From positions 1-36,209 of IMG/VR virus record IMGVR_UViG_3300010885_027927: a DNA stretch of 36,209 nucleotides; one strand, written 5' to 3'. Source of the DNA: a virus. The position numbers were made by a program, and so were the translations under genes. Positions 1 to 9,408 of the stretch are shown here, piece by piece. Position 1 is the stretch's first letter. Each line of letters starts with the position of its first letter. The notes under the pieces were generated by a model. The model was not told where the DNA came from. It saw only the letters and a list, made by a program, of their open reading frames with translations, and searched no databases.

Positions 1-557
1 AGACAAATCAGAAATACCGCTCAATGTATATTCAATATTTGCTCCAACACGAGTGAAATTACCGATGTTCACCCCAGGCGGAAATGTAGATCCTCCAGCC
101 CCGGTAACAAAAGTAGCACTAGTTGCGTTGTAAATAACTATTTTAGTTCCAGAAGCTATTGGTACTAGAGCTTGAAACGTACCAGAAGAAAATGTACTAG
201 TTGTAGTTGGAGCGGGACATGGAGTAGCAGCTAACACAGATATAGGAATGTTAAATGTAGTGGTAGTAGTAGTTTTATCTGCTGAACATGCATTTGTTGC
301 ATCTATTACTAAATTATATTGTTTACCGGCAGCAGACAAATCAGAAATACCGCTCAATGTATATTCAATATTTGCTCCAACACGAGTGAAACTAGAAATT
401 CTCATTCCAGATGGAAGTGTAGTAACACTAGAAAAACTAGCACCGGTCGCATTGTTAATAATTATTTTAGTCCCAGCAGCTATTGGTACTAGAGCTTGAA
501 ATGTACCAGAAGAAAATGTACTAGTTGAGACGGGACACAGTGTGGGAGTTACAGTTA
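1..557. repeat. Near-identical tandem Ig-module duplication
   Basis: Bases 1-58 match 334-391 exactly (period 333, or 111 codons), the centre differs, and the block from 161 matches that from 485 (period 324) almost exactly. This is a mosaic of young duplication and divergence within the giant Ig gene. Confidence 0.9.
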
Positions 558-3159
558 TAGATGGAACCGATAAGATAGCTGTTGTAGTAATACATTGACT
601 TCCAGAATTTGTTGCTGTTACTTGAAAAGTGTAACTTTTTCTACTAGTAGTAGCATCAGGAGTTCCATTCAATGAAATCTCAATCCCGTTTCCTACCACA
701 GTTGAATTATCTACAGATATTCCCGGCGGCAGACTTGAAGCAATTACACTAGCGCTAGTTGCATTTGAGACTACTATTTTTCCTTGATAAGAATTATCAA
801 CTTGAAATTTGGTATTAGAAAGAGTAGCCGTCGGCGCAGCACACGAAGGAGTCGGCGGTGATACATTAATATACAGAGAAGTAATCCATTCTGCCGTTAC
901 AGTTGAGCACCGAGAACCACTATTATTAGGTCTCAAAGATATTACATAATTTAGTCCGGCAGTACTAGCAGACGGGGTTCCAGTTACTGAAATTTCAAGT
1001 GAAGTTCCAGATATAACTGGAGTTCCAAAAGACAATCCTGCCGGTAGAGCCGAAACTATACTGTGCTGTTCTATTGCAGTTGTATTTAAAAATACTATTT
1101 TTGCTTGATAACTTTTACCAACTTGTGCCGTTGTTATCTGCGGAGCCGACTCAAGCGTTGGCATCGTACATGGATCTGCAGGTGACACTGTTCCAGTTGC
1201 GATTGTAGTAGTAGAAATACTAGACGCGGTTTTACCTATACAATTATTTTGAGCAGTAACACTAATTGTATATTTTTGTGCAGACGCTGTTGGGGTTCCA
1301 CTTAAAGTAAATACATAATTTGAACCAGACGGAGCACCAGATGCGATTATACCAGTGGGTAATCCAGATAAAGTTGCAGTAGTTGCATTATTTACAGTAA
1401 TGCTTCCACTGTAAGCTGCGTAAGCTTTGAATGTATTACTATTTAAAGTTGCCGCTGGAGTAGTACATGTAGTTTCGGAGATTGATTTTTGAACGGTTCC
1501 TGAACCAATTTGTATTGTATAGTTTGTTTGAGTATCACAATAGTCTGCATATCCTGTCACTGATATGTTAAATGTGGTTCCACTAGTTGATAGCGTTGGA
1601 GTTCCACTGATTAATAGATTATATTCTCTAGTGCCTTTATCCCAACATCCGCCCTGACACACTCCGAATCCCCACTTTAGTCCCTCAGGCAGTCCAGTTA
1701 CAGATACTATTTTATTAACATTTTTAAGTATAAAAGTGGCATTATAAGCAGCTTCTGCTTTAATAGTGTTTAGTGCCGGCCAAACTGATACGAGACTGGG
1801 TAAAAGCGAGGGCGCAGTTCCACATTTTACAGTTATAGTGGGCAAAGTAAGTAAAGTGTCAGTGTAGTTTCCCCAGCAAGAACTTTGTTCAGAATTTTGT
1901 ACTACGATAATTGGATTTGGATCCGTAGTTCTTCTATTAGCATCATTAAGAGATGGAGTCCCGTATAAGTCAACAACGAACGAGTTGGCGGCGCTGTTAG
2001 AGGAAGACATAGCAGCACGAATTCCCAATGGGAAAAACATTACTCCGCTCAGATAGTTACCAAAAACTGTACCATAAACTGTACTATAGACACTTCCTAA
2101 GATGTTAGCATTAGTAATAGTTAGTTTACCGGTATAGGGTGTTCCTTCTATAAATTCTGTATTGTTTAGTGTGACTGTTGGCGGTGTTAAACAGTTTCGT
2201 GGTCTCACTCTTCCTGAGCCAGCACTAACTCCATTAACTGTGTTTGCAGAAAATCCAGCGGGAGCATTAGTGGCGTCAACTTTGATATCATAATTTTGCA
2301 ATGCAGTTGATGGAATTCCGCTGATAGTGATAACATAATATGATCCAGACTGAGAGCCGGACCAATTGAGCCCACTCGGAAGAGTTCCGTTGACTATAGA
2401 AGCACTAGTACAGTTGTTGATAGTAATACTTCCGCTATATGTAACATTTATTTGAAAAATATTATTGTATATCCCATTTATAGTTGGAGCTGTGGCCAGT
2501 GGTAATGCTGAGCCCATTACAGTTCCTGACCCAAAACTAAATACGAACGGAGTGGGAACACAAAAACTTGGCACTGAAGAACCGCTTGCTGTCAATTTTA
2601 TATCATAACTTTGTCCAGCAATAGTTGGAGTTCCAGCTATACGATATCGGTAGTATGATCCCGTGACTATTTCAAACGGAGTACTCCGGTCGTCTATTAG
2701 TCTAACTCCAGTTGGCAATCCACTAATAGTCCAATCTAATTTTGCCGGTGGATAACTAGCAACTAAAAAGGTGATAGTATTCCCAGTATTTCGTGTGAAT
2801 GAAAATGGACCAGGAGGAATAATAACTGGACTAGAACACTGAACTAGCGCGCCGTCGGCAACAGTTCCAGTAGCGATTGTAGTACCCGACAGTGTTGCAG
2901 CGGTGCAGTATCCAGATCGTGTATTAGTAGCTTGCACTATTATAGTATAGTTTTGATTACGTGCGCTTGGAGCCCCACTTATTGTAGCGATACGACTAGT
3001 TCCACTCTGAGAAAATGATACACTTACTCCAGTCGGTAGTCCACTTACACTAGACCATGTGGCATTAGAAAATGTAATAGTTCCGTTAAAGGAACTACCT
3101 AGCATAAAATTAAATGATATACCAGACAAATCATATGTTGGAGTTATACATGCGTCCAT
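1..3159 (-). CDS. Giant Ig-like repeat virion protein, C-terminus beyond window
   Basis: The frame is open from an ATG at 3159 to the left edge (1053 codons), so the C-terminus is missing. The translation is a string of about ten Ig-like (He_PIG-type) modules of roughly 100 residues. Most start with a Cys-x-x-Pro motif (CITP, CSSP, CLTP, CTTP, CTMP, CAAP) and carry the hallmark LPxGL/LPxGI and SGTPT turns. Such tandem domains are typical of phage tail or capsid surface proteins that bind host envelopes. The two leftmost modules are near-duplicates at DNA level. An AGGA lies about 11 bases before the ATG. It sits last in a minus-strand run of structural genes, 18 bases after the 145-aa gene. 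The adhesin or fibre role is inferred from the repeats and neighbours; no receptor-binding tip is visible. Confidence 0.85.
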   Translation of the reverse strand, partial: MDACITPTYDLSGISFNFMLGSSFNGTITFSNATWSSVSGLPTGVSVSFSQSGTSRIATISGAPSARNQNYTIIVQATNTRSGYCTAATLSGTTIATGTVADGALVQCSSPVIIPPGPFSFTRNTGNTITFLVASYPPAKLDWTISGLPTGVRLIDDRSTPFEIVTGSYYRYRIAGTPTIAGQSYDIKLTASGSSVPSFCVPTPFVFSFGSGTVMGSALPLATAPTINGIYNNIFQINVTYSGSITINNCTSASIVNGTLPSGLNWSGSQSGSYYVITISGIPSTALQNYDIKVDATNAPAGFSANTVNGVSAGSGRVRPRNCLTPPTVTLNNTEFIEGTPYTGKLTITNANILGSVYSTVYGTVFGNYLSGVMFFPLGIRAAMSSSNSAANSFVVDLYGTPSLNDANRRTTDPNPIIVVQNSEQSSCWGNYTDTLLTLPTITVKCGTAPSLLPSLVSVWPALNTIKAEAAYNATFILKNVNKIVSVTGLPEGLKWGFGVCQGGCWDKGTREYNLLISGTPTLSTSGTTFNISVTGYADYCDTQTNYTIQIGSGTVQKSISETTCTTPAATLNSNTFKAYAAYSGSITVNNATTATLSGLPTGIIASGAPSGSNYVFTLSGTPTASAQKYTISVTAQNNCIGKTASSISTTTIATGTVSPADPCTMPTLESAPQITTAQVGKSYQAKIVFLNTTAIEQHSIVSALPAGLSFGTPVISGTSLEISVTGTPSASTAGLNYVISLRPNNSGSRCSTVTAEWITSLYINVSPPTPSCAAPTATLSNTKFQVDNSYQGKIVVSNATSASVIASSLPPGISVDNSTVVGNGIEISLNGTPDATTSRKSYTFQVTATNSGSQCITTTAILSVPSITVTPTLCPVSTSTFSSGTFQALVPIAAGTKIIINNATGASFSSVTTLPSGMRISSFTRVGANIEYTLSGISDLSAAGKQYNLVIDATNACSADKTTTTTTFNIPISVLAATPCPAPTTTSTFSSGTFQALVPIASGTKIVIYNATSATFVTGAGGSTFPPGVNIGNFTRVGANIEYTLSGISDLS

Positions 3160-3177
3160 TATTTAACTAATCCTATT

Positions 3178-3615
3178 TTAGGCTATTTTTTGCTTTATTA
3201 AATCCAAATTAAGCGTTCTTATACTTCTAAAATCAGTGATGTTGATATCAGTGACACTTTTTGGATGATAGTTCAACACATAATGTGCATTTCCAACAAT
3301 AACTAAATTGTGATCCTCGCCTTGAATGTCGCTGGCCATAATAATATTTACATCAGTGATATCACTTAATAACAGTGTATAACACATGCCTAATGCTCTA
3401 GCCAGAGTACAGTATGTGTTTTCTGATAAAAGAGTCCACGGATCAGGCCAAGCCTCCATATCAGCCCAATGTAGATGATGATTAATTAGCGGGGCTTTTT
3501 GCCACCAATCATCAACCATCACGCATGCTTGTTTTAAATGACATCCTCGTATTTCAATACGAAGACTTTTCCATTCTCTCATTCTATTACTATAGTCGGT
3601 CTGAAATATGTTCAT
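3178..3615 (-). CDS. Conserved phage protein of unknown function, 145 aa
   Basis: A 145-residue soluble protein with no signal peptide or membrane segment. A Trp-rich patch (DDWWQKAP, WADMEAWPDPWTLL) is followed by a hydrophobic helix (ARALGMCYTLLL). It resembles small proteins found beside tail genes in T4-like environmental phages, but I cannot assign a function. It lies between two Ig-repeat structural genes with gaps of 8 and 18 bases, so it is probably co-expressed with them. It may be a tail-fibre assembly factor or a minor tail protein; this is inference from position only. Confidence 0.75.
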   Translation of the reverse strand: MNIFQTDYSNRMREWKSLRIEIRGCHLKQACVMVDDWWQKAPLINHHLHWADMEAWPDPWTLLSENTYCTLARALGMCYTLLLSDITDVNIIMASDIQGEDHNLVIVGNAHYVLNYHPKSVTDINITDFRSIRTLNLDLIKQKIA

Positions 3616-3623
3616 ATAAAATA

Positions 3624-5678
3624 TTATTGAAGTATGTTGTTCTTAAAAATAATCCCAACATTGTTATCATCAGTATTGGTCACTGAAGACGGCAACGTTG
3701 TCCAAGAATCCGTTAACGGATTAAACTCATATGTAAAACTTCTATCAATGATAAATCTATCAACTGTAAATTGAATTTCATTTAGTGTATGTGGCCATAA
3801 TTTTTTTATATTATTTTTTATAATCTCACTATATCCTGGCTTTGCATAACAGATCACAAAGGCTGAAATAAGTCCCGTAGTTGACCCATCTGATTGAATG
3901 CTTCTCATCCAAAGTGGCAATACACTATTGTCATTGACTGAACCCAAACTGGATAATATTTGTCGTCTCATGTTTACTAAACTGGCAGGATAAACAGTAA
4001 CTGTTGATTTTTTTATTTGTTGAGGCCACATCAATTGTTTACTGACTGATATATTATTGTTATTAACTAAATTATCAACAATCTCGCTGTAGACAACTTC
4101 ATAAATTATTTTTCCAGTTGTGTCTTTTGCTACTGCTGTTTTAATGTCGCCTAATGTAACTCGTCTTTTATAATGATTTTTTGCAACAGCTTCCAAATAT
4201 TGATTTATAGTACTTGCTGATACCCCAAACATATGATTGTAGATAATATTGCGTGTTTTACTATGATAATTATCATTAATTCTAAATATCTGTGTCTCCG
4301 GAAATATATTTTCGTCATTAATTAAACTATCAAATAATTCCCGGTCGGCAGTACTTGTATACGCTTGAATATAGATATTATGATAGGGTTCAGCATGAGT
4401 ACTCTTTGTAGTTAGTGTAAATTCCTTAGTTGATTGCACAAAAGAATATGTTGTACTACTTGCCTTGATTGTAAATGTATATATAATTTCACTATTTTTT
4501 GCTTGTAGAGAGGAAGTTGGCTCAAATGCAACTCTACCAGCAATTTCTCCAGTGAGTAGTAATGACAGTCCGCGTGGTAATGTTCCAGACACTAAAGTGT
4601 AGGTAAGTGGCAAATTTTGCAACGACACGGCACGTACTCCGAGTGTGCTTATTTCACCGTTTGTGATTATTCCCAGATCAGAAGATGTATCCCACGCAAT
4701 ATCAGTACTGATATTTCCCTTTACAACAAACTTCAAATTAATTGGATCACTATTTAATGAACCATTACTTACATATGCTGAGATATTAACAGTCAATAGA
4801 TTATTATTGACCGTTGGAAGATTACCAGATATCCACCCAGTAGTAGAATCATATGTTAGTGTACCAACTCCGCTGAGTCCGCTAACATGATATTGAATAT
4901 TCTGTTCTCCGAACTCATGTCCAATTAGCTTAAACTTAAACGGAGTATTTTGATAATATGTTCCTATATCAGCAGTACTCAAGTAATATGAATAATATTC
5001 ATCATCTTCAGTGACTGTTATTGGACGATTTAGATTGAATATTGCCGGTTTTCTTGCAGTGAATCCAGCAACAGACCGTTGATTTACTACAGTAATAGTA
5101 AACGGAGTAGTAGAGAATTGTGTATCACTTGATATTTTTAATACAAAACTATAAGTTTTTGCAGTCGGCTGATTGTTTGAATTTAGCGGAGGTTCAGCAT
5201 ATCCAGTAATTGTGCCGTTTGAATTAAGTTGTAATCCGGGTGGTAATTCACCATCTATCAAGTCAATTTTAATATCGGCTGTTTTGTCAAGGCTTTGATA
5301 ATTCAGTGTTACTGATATCCATGTGCAATCATTAAATGTTCCAAGATTACCAGTAACAGTTGTAAATCTCGGAACGGATTCGCCACTTACGGTAATAGAA
5401 AAGGATTTATCACTGAAGCCAACATAAACATTATCTCTATATTGTTTTAGTCTAATAGTGAAATTATTAGTATAAGTTATAGCACTGACTGCCAGTGTTC
5501 CAGATAGCAGTCCACTTGAAGATAGAGACAAACCCGCGGGAATTTGTCCGTTTAACACACTGTATTGTAGCGTAGCATCTGTTGCACTAGGCACAGCACT
5601 AAATTGAAAGTTTATTGCTGTTCCTTCTACATAAGCTCCTATGCTTCCACTACTAGTGTTCCATTTTGGCTGCAACAT
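3624..5678 (-). CDS. Ig-like domain tail/baseplate-associated structural protein, 684 aa
   Basis: The first roughly 420 residues are about four Ig-like modules with He_PIG signatures (IPAGLSLSSSGLLSG, LPPGLQLNSNGTITG, LPRGLSLLLTGEIAG). The remaining roughly 260 residues are a different, non-repetitive domain (from about AEPYHNIYIQAYTS) ending in a beta-rich tail with WTTLPSS. The Ig part suggests a surface-exposed virion protein; the C-terminal domain may anchor it. The ATG at 5678 has an AGGA six bases upstream. The gene begins two bases after the endolysin stop, so the two are co-transcribed. It shares the repeat type with the giant protein downstream, consistent with one tail-tip or fibre module. 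Confidence 0.85.
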   Translation of the reverse strand: MLQPKWNTSSGSIGAYVEGTAINFQFSAVPSATDATLQYSVLNGQIPAGLSLSSSGLLSGTLAVSAITYTNNFTIRLKQYRDNVYVGFSDKSFSITVSGESVPRFTTVTGNLGTFNDCTWISVTLNYQSLDKTADIKIDLIDGELPPGLQLNSNGTITGYAEPPLNSNNQPTAKTYSFVLKISSDTQFSTTPFTITVVNQRSVAGFTARKPAIFNLNRPITVTEDDEYYSYYLSTADIGTYYQNTPFKFKLIGHEFGEQNIQYHVSGLSGVGTLTYDSTTGWISGNLPTVNNNLLTVNISAYVSNGSLNSDPINLKFVVKGNISTDIAWDTSSDLGIITNGEISTLGVRAVSLQNLPLTYTLVSGTLPRGLSLLLTGEIAGRVAFEPTSSLQAKNSEIIYTFTIKASSTTYSFVQSTKEFTLTTKSTHAEPYHNIYIQAYTSTADRELFDSLINDENIFPETQIFRINDNYHSKTRNIIYNHMFGVSASTINQYLEAVAKNHYKRRVTLGDIKTAVAKDTTGKIIYEVVYSEIVDNLVNNNNISVSKQLMWPQQIKKSTVTVYPASLVNMRRQILSSLGSVNDNSVLPLWMRSIQSDGSTTGLISAFVICYAKPGYSEIIKNNIKKLWPHTLNEIQFTVDRFIIDRSFTYEFNPLTDSWTTLPSSVTNTDDNNVGIIFKNNILQ

Positions 5679-5680
5679 TG

Positions 5681-6304
5681 TTATTCCTGTTTTAGTAGTT
5701 TTAATGCCAATTCGTAATGGTGTATTCTATCTTCTAGACCATTTGTTCCGCCATTTATTCTTTTTGTCAGTCCAACAAAATCTTTTTTATCACAGTAATC
5801 ATTTAATGAGTTATTGTCCCAAAACCATCCACTACTACTAACTGCACCCTCTGGAGTTTCCATGTAATCAACGCATTCATCAATTGTTACGCCTAATCCT
5901 TGAGCAAATTTAGTATAGTTATCACGCCCAGTAAGTTGTATTAATCCACGACCACGAAACTTCCAACCATCACCGCTAGTTTCTGGTCCATTACTCATTC
6001 TATTTGCATATACACGATTTGCTATTCGTTCTGGTTTTCTAGCGTACTGATTTGCAAGTTCTTCTGTTGGGAAATATTTCTTAAATACAGTCATTAATCC
6101 CTGAGCACTATAATTTAAGTTTTCCTTAACAAAATTGAAACCGCCACTTTCATGGATAATTTGAGCCAAGTAACATGCCAATCTTTCATCAGTTTTTGAT
6201 ATTTCATAGTAATCAACCACATCGTTTAATGCGTCAACATAAGTTTCTAATACTGATGGTTTAGTTTTAGGGCATAACTTTTTAAGTAGCGTGGCAGTAA
6301 TCAT
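5681..6304 (-). CDS. GH19 chitinase-like endolysin
   Basis: A 207-aa protein with the glycoside hydrolase 19 fold used by phage endolysins to cut peptidoglycan glycan strands. The visible motifs are HESGGF (residues 51-56, catalytic Glu 52), KENLNYSAQGL (60-70, second acidic residue Glu 61), the WKFRGRGLIQLTG substrate-cleft motif near 113-125, and INGGTNGLEDR near the C-terminus. There is no signal peptide or membrane segment, so it needs a holin to reach the wall; no certain holin is visible in the window. The ATG at 6304 has AAGGAT upstream and a late-type box CATAAATA 20 bases before it. The spanin genes lie about 21 kb away, so lysis functions are split. Confidence 0.93.
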   Translation of the reverse strand: MITATLLKKLCPKTKPSVLETYVDALNDVVDYYEISKTDERLACYLAQIIHESGGFNFVKENLNYSAQGLMTVFKKYFPTEELANQYARKPERIANRVYANRMSNGPETSGDGWKFRGRGLIQLTGRDNYTKFAQGLGVTIDECVDYMETPEGAVSSSGWFWDNNSLNDYCDKKDFVGLTKRINGGTNGLEDRIHHYELALKLLKQE

Positions 6305-6323
6305 ATTATATCCTTAGTACATG

Positions 6324-6331
6324 TATTTATG
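6324..6331 (-). promoter_or_regulatory. T4-type late promoter box CATAAATA for endolysin
   Basis: On the minus strand this reads CATAAATA, one base from the T4 late consensus TATAAATA. It is 20 bases before the endolysin ATG and just after the upstream terminator palindrome, so the endolysin can start its own late transcript. Confidence 0.6.
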
Positions 6332-6340
6332 ACTGCATAA

Positions 6341-6368
6341 TAAAAAATCCCAGTCATATGACTGGGAT
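6341..6368 (-). terminator. Intrinsic terminator after the 1001-aa gene
   Basis: A perfect 22-base palindrome at 6347-6368 (11-bp arms; ATCCCAGTCAT as left arm) is followed on the minus strand by six T residues. It lies 24 bases after the stop of the 1001-aa gene and upstream of the endolysin promoter box. The arms meet without a loop, so a few central bases must open. Confidence 0.85.
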
Positions 6369-6391
6369 ATAAAGAACATCTTGTAAGCAGA

Positions 6392-9300
6392 TTACTTGAT
6401 GCCGGCTAATTTTTTCATCGTTAAAGAAATATCTTCTTTAACAATTTCTGCTTTCACCTTTGTATGTGGTAGAGTTGTTTGATCACTCTTTGGACCATTT
6501 AGACCACCACTAATAATATGTGACATGAATTTAACGTCGGCTCTGAATTGTTCATCTTCACTCTTGGCATTTCTGCTATTAGCCCACTCGTCTATCTTTT
6601 CATGTTCGCAAGAGCACTTGCTTTCGTACATACCACATTCATTGCACTGCTCTTCTGACTCGTCAACCTTTTCTTCTTTGTGATCTTCGTTTTCAGATGC
6701 GTTGTCTTCTTCATCTTCTTCATCTTCTTCAGTGTCTTCGTCTTCGTCTTCTTCATCATTCTCGTCTGACTCGTCTATTTCATCAGTGCTAAATTGTTGT
6801 CCAAAAGCATTAAAAGATTTTTTACCATTTTTTTCTGCTTCAGAGTCTTTTTGTTTTAACCATTGACCCTTGCTTACTTCATCTAATTCTTCTTCACACT
6901 CGCATTCTTCGTGACCACATTCTGAGCAAGTTTCTTCTGAAGAATGATCATGCTCTGAATGATCATCGCCACGAGAACCAATCATACGCTTTAAGAATTC
7001 AAATTCTTGATCGCCGCCGTCACCATCTGATGGTTGTAATTGACCTAACACTTCGTCTTGTGCCATTGGCTCTACTTCAATGCTCTGCCCGTCAGTTGAA
7101 TCCGCATGTTGCATTCCAGCATTCATTCCAGCACCAATTCCAATTCCGGCACTGGATAAAATCTTCATTAAAGATTGAGCGTCTTCGTCTGTAGCACTGA
7201 CACTAACACTGTCTCCCATACCCTGTTGCCCAGTAGAAGTGGTAACAGTCATGCCTTCTTTTAGTAGTGACTGTAATTGACGATCCCAGCTTTCCATTTG
7301 AGCGTCTTTTGTTACTTTAGCGTGTGATTGTTTTTTAGAATTATTATTAGTCATTTTTTTGTTTTCCATCATAAAATCCTCTTCCATGTTCCATTCTTCA
7401 TCAACTGATTGATCTGGAAATGGAAACTGTTCATCCATGACATCAGTTATTTTGTCATCAGCAATTGGACTCACCAGCGAATCGCGTGACGCTGTTGTAT
7501 CAAAATGCTGCTCCTCATCTATCAACGGAGCAGTATCTTCCATGTAACACTTGGTAACATGATCACGAAGTTCTTCTAATGGACCATGCCAAATCTTGTA
7601 AGGAACACGACCTTCACCATGATAATGATCAGCAAGTGCTTCATACAGGCTTTCATCCATTGTCCAGCCCTCTTCGCACATTTTACACTCATGTGGAAAT
7701 CTCTTTTTGATGTCTTCTAGAGTGTAACCTTCTGTGATTGAATTTTTGGATTCTTTCATTGCTTGTTTGCGAATAGTAGCAAAATACACATCTTCTCCCT
7801 CTTCAGAACCATATTGATCCTTCATTGAAGCCTTCATGCCAGATTTGTCATACTTTTGCTTTAGACTACGCTCTTTTGCCAGATTGGCAGCAGTCATTTT
7901 CTTTTCGTCTAATTCTTCTTCTGCTACTGGTTGTTGACCTTGTGTTGTTTGTTGACCTTGTGTAGTTTGTTGACCTTGTGCTGTTTGTTGACCTGGTTTT
8001 ACTGCGGTAGTTCCAGTTGCAGTTTTTTGTCCTGCTTGACCTGGTTGGCCCATGCCTGCTGTATTTTGTTGTTGCAGTGGTAGCTTAGCATCAGGGACTC
8101 CAGTTATTTTTCCCTGCTCTATACCCTGCTGAAGTGTTCTTGCTAGATTAGGGTCAGTTGTTTTAATTGCTGGTGCTGTCTGTCCAGGACGAGGCTGTTG
8201 AGTACCAGATGCAGAAGGAACAAACATAGTGCCGGGTGGTAATTGTTGTGCTTCAGCCAACATTGTTGACTCAACATGTTCCATCCAGTCCTTTAGCTTG
8301 TGCTTGACGCTTGCTTTACCTGGTAGTGTCTTTGGCTTACTACCCACGATCCAACTAGATAGTTCGTCAGTGTCCCACTTCTTTACTTCACCAGTGTCAC
8401 TGTCACTGTCTTTCTTTGGGCGACCGCGTCCGCGCTTAGGTGCATCTGCACTCTTCTTTACTTTTTTACCAGTGTCATCTTCGTCGTCTTTGCGACCATA
8501 TCCGCCCGGTTCTGCTTTATGTACACGACCAGTTTTAGTTTCTTTAGTACCTTCGGTGACGGATTGCTTGTCATCTGATAGACTTTGTAGAACACTGTTC
8601 ATATAGTCGGCGGCTTTAGTGATTTTACTTTGTTGCCAAGCCTCTAGTCCTTCTTCTTCGCTCTTTTGTCTAATCATGTCCAATAGTTCTGAGGCATCTT
8701 TAGTGATACTTTGTAGCTCACTGCTGGCCATAGAAATTTCGTGATCTTGCTCTTGTTCGCTTTCAGTCACTTTGCGCTCAGGTAAATGCTTTACTTGAAA
8801 TGACGTGAAGGCAAATGTGTCTTTATGTTTGCCATCTTCTCCGACACGACTAGGATCGTCTAGTTTAACCATACAACGATCTTCACCGCGATCAGTGTCT
8901 TGTGTGTACTTAACAATAACACCCATACCTAGTGGAGTTTTAACACGATCACCTACACTGTAGGTATTCTTGTAGCCTTCCGCCACACCTTGCTTACTCT
9001 CATCTTTTAGCTTGTGCTTGACGCTTGCTTTACCTGGTAATGTCTTTGGTTTACTACCTACAATCCAACGGGCTAATTCATCAGTGTCCCACTTCTTTAC
9101 TTCACCAGTGTCACTGTCACTGTCTTTCTTTGGGCGACCACGACCGCGCTTAGGCGCATCGTCGCTCTTCTTTACTTTTTTGCCACCATCATCTTCATCA
9201 TCTTTACGACCATAGCCACCTGGATCTGCTTTGTGAACACGACCAGATTTGGTTTCTTTAGTGCCTTCGGTCAACTGTTTTTTACCATTAGCGGCATATA

Positions 9301-9397
9301 AGTTAGCAACTTTCTTAGATGAATCATCCATATCACCAGTTGACTTACTTGTCTCACTTAATTGATCCATTTTGGAAATTAATGATTTCAAATCCAT
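6392..9397 (-). CDS. 1001-aa acidic repetitive head-associated protein, candidate prohead-processed polyprotein
   Basis: No known full-length family is recognised. A roughly 91-aa module occurs twice (residues 42-132 and 280-370), containing KRGRGRPKK, an AT-hook-like DNA-binding motif. Between the copies is a small beta-barrel-like stretch (SVGDRVKTPLGMGVIVKY, about 147-164). Residues 386-490 are Gln/Pro/Gly-rich with GQQTTQ repeats. Cys clusters occur at 571-574 (CKMC), 824-834 (CSECGHEECEC) and 918-930 (CNECG...CSC). Residues 873-917 are almost pure Asp/Glu. T4 prohead protease cuts after (L/I)xE; matching sites occur at LTE-G (44-45), LAE-A (382-383), ITE-G (556-557) and LKE-G (714-715). 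The N-terminus MDLKSLISKMDQ is amphipathic. It follows the capsid-targeted 203-aa gene by 11 bases, and AGGAAAAATC precedes the ATG. A head-interior or scaffold role is inferred. Confidence 0.85.
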   Translation of the reverse strand: MDLKSLISKMDQLSETSKSTGDMDDSSKKVANLYAANGKKQLTEGTKETKSGRVHKADPGGYGRKDDEDDGGKKVKKSDDAPKRGRGRPKKDSDSDTGEVKKWDTDELARWIVGSKPKTLPGKASVKHKLKDESKQGVAEGYKNTYSVGDRVKTPLGMGVIVKYTQDTDRGEDRCMVKLDDPSRVGEDGKHKDTFAFTSFQVKHLPERKVTESEQEQDHEISMASSELQSITKDASELLDMIRQKSEEEGLEAWQQSKITKAADYMNSVLQSLSDDKQSVTEGTKETKTGRVHKAEPGGYGRKDDEDDTGKKVKKSADAPKRGRGRPKKDSDSDTGEVKKWDTDELSSWIVGSKPKTLPGKASVKHKLKDWMEHVESTMLAEAQQLPPGTMFVPSASGTQQPRPGQTAPAIKTTDPNLARTLQQGIEQGKITGVPDAKLPLQQQNTAGMGQPGQAGQKTATGTTAVKPGQQTAQGQQTTQGQQTTQGQQPVAEEELDEKKMTAANLAKERSLKQKYDKSGMKASMKDQYGSEEGEDVYFATIRKQAMKESKNSITEGYTLEDIKKRFPHECKMCEEGWTMDESLYEALADHYHGEGRVPYKIWHGPLEELRDHVTKCYMEDTAPLIDEEQHFDTTASRDSLVSPIADDKITDVMDEQFPFPDQSVDEEWNMEEDFMMENKKMTNNNSKKQSHAKVTKDAQMESWDRQLQSLLKEGMTVTTSTGQQGMGDSVSVSATDEDAQSLMKILSSAGIGIGAGMNAGMQHADSTDGQSIEVEPMAQDEVLGQLQPSDGDGGDQEFEFLKRMIGSRGDDHSEHDHSSEETCSECGHEECECEEELDEVSKGQWLKQKDSEAEKNGKKSFNAFGQQFSTDEIDESDENDEEDEDEDTEEDEEDEEDNASENEDHKEEKVDESEEQCNECGMYESKCSCEHEKIDEWANSRNAKSEDEQFRADVKFMSHIISGGLNGPKSDQTTLPHTKVKAEIVKEDISLTMKKLAGIK
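8288..8560. repeat. Intragenic direct repeat, copy B
   Basis: Encodes residues 280-370 of the 1001-aa protein and is nearly identical at protein level to residues 42-132 (9002-9274). The copies lie 714 bases apart. Differences are mostly single substitutions (SGRV/TGRV, DDGG/DDTG, LARW/LSSW), showing an in-frame duplication that is still kept intact. Confidence 0.9.
9002..9274. repeat. Intragenic direct repeat, copy A
   Basis: Partner of 8288-8560. Each copy begins at a TEG motif that fits prohead-protease cleavage or a near-match of it (LTE-G here, VTE-G in the other copy), so the repeat unit may correspond to a released fragment. Confidence 0.9.
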
Positions 9398-9408
9398 GAT
9401 TTTTCCTA

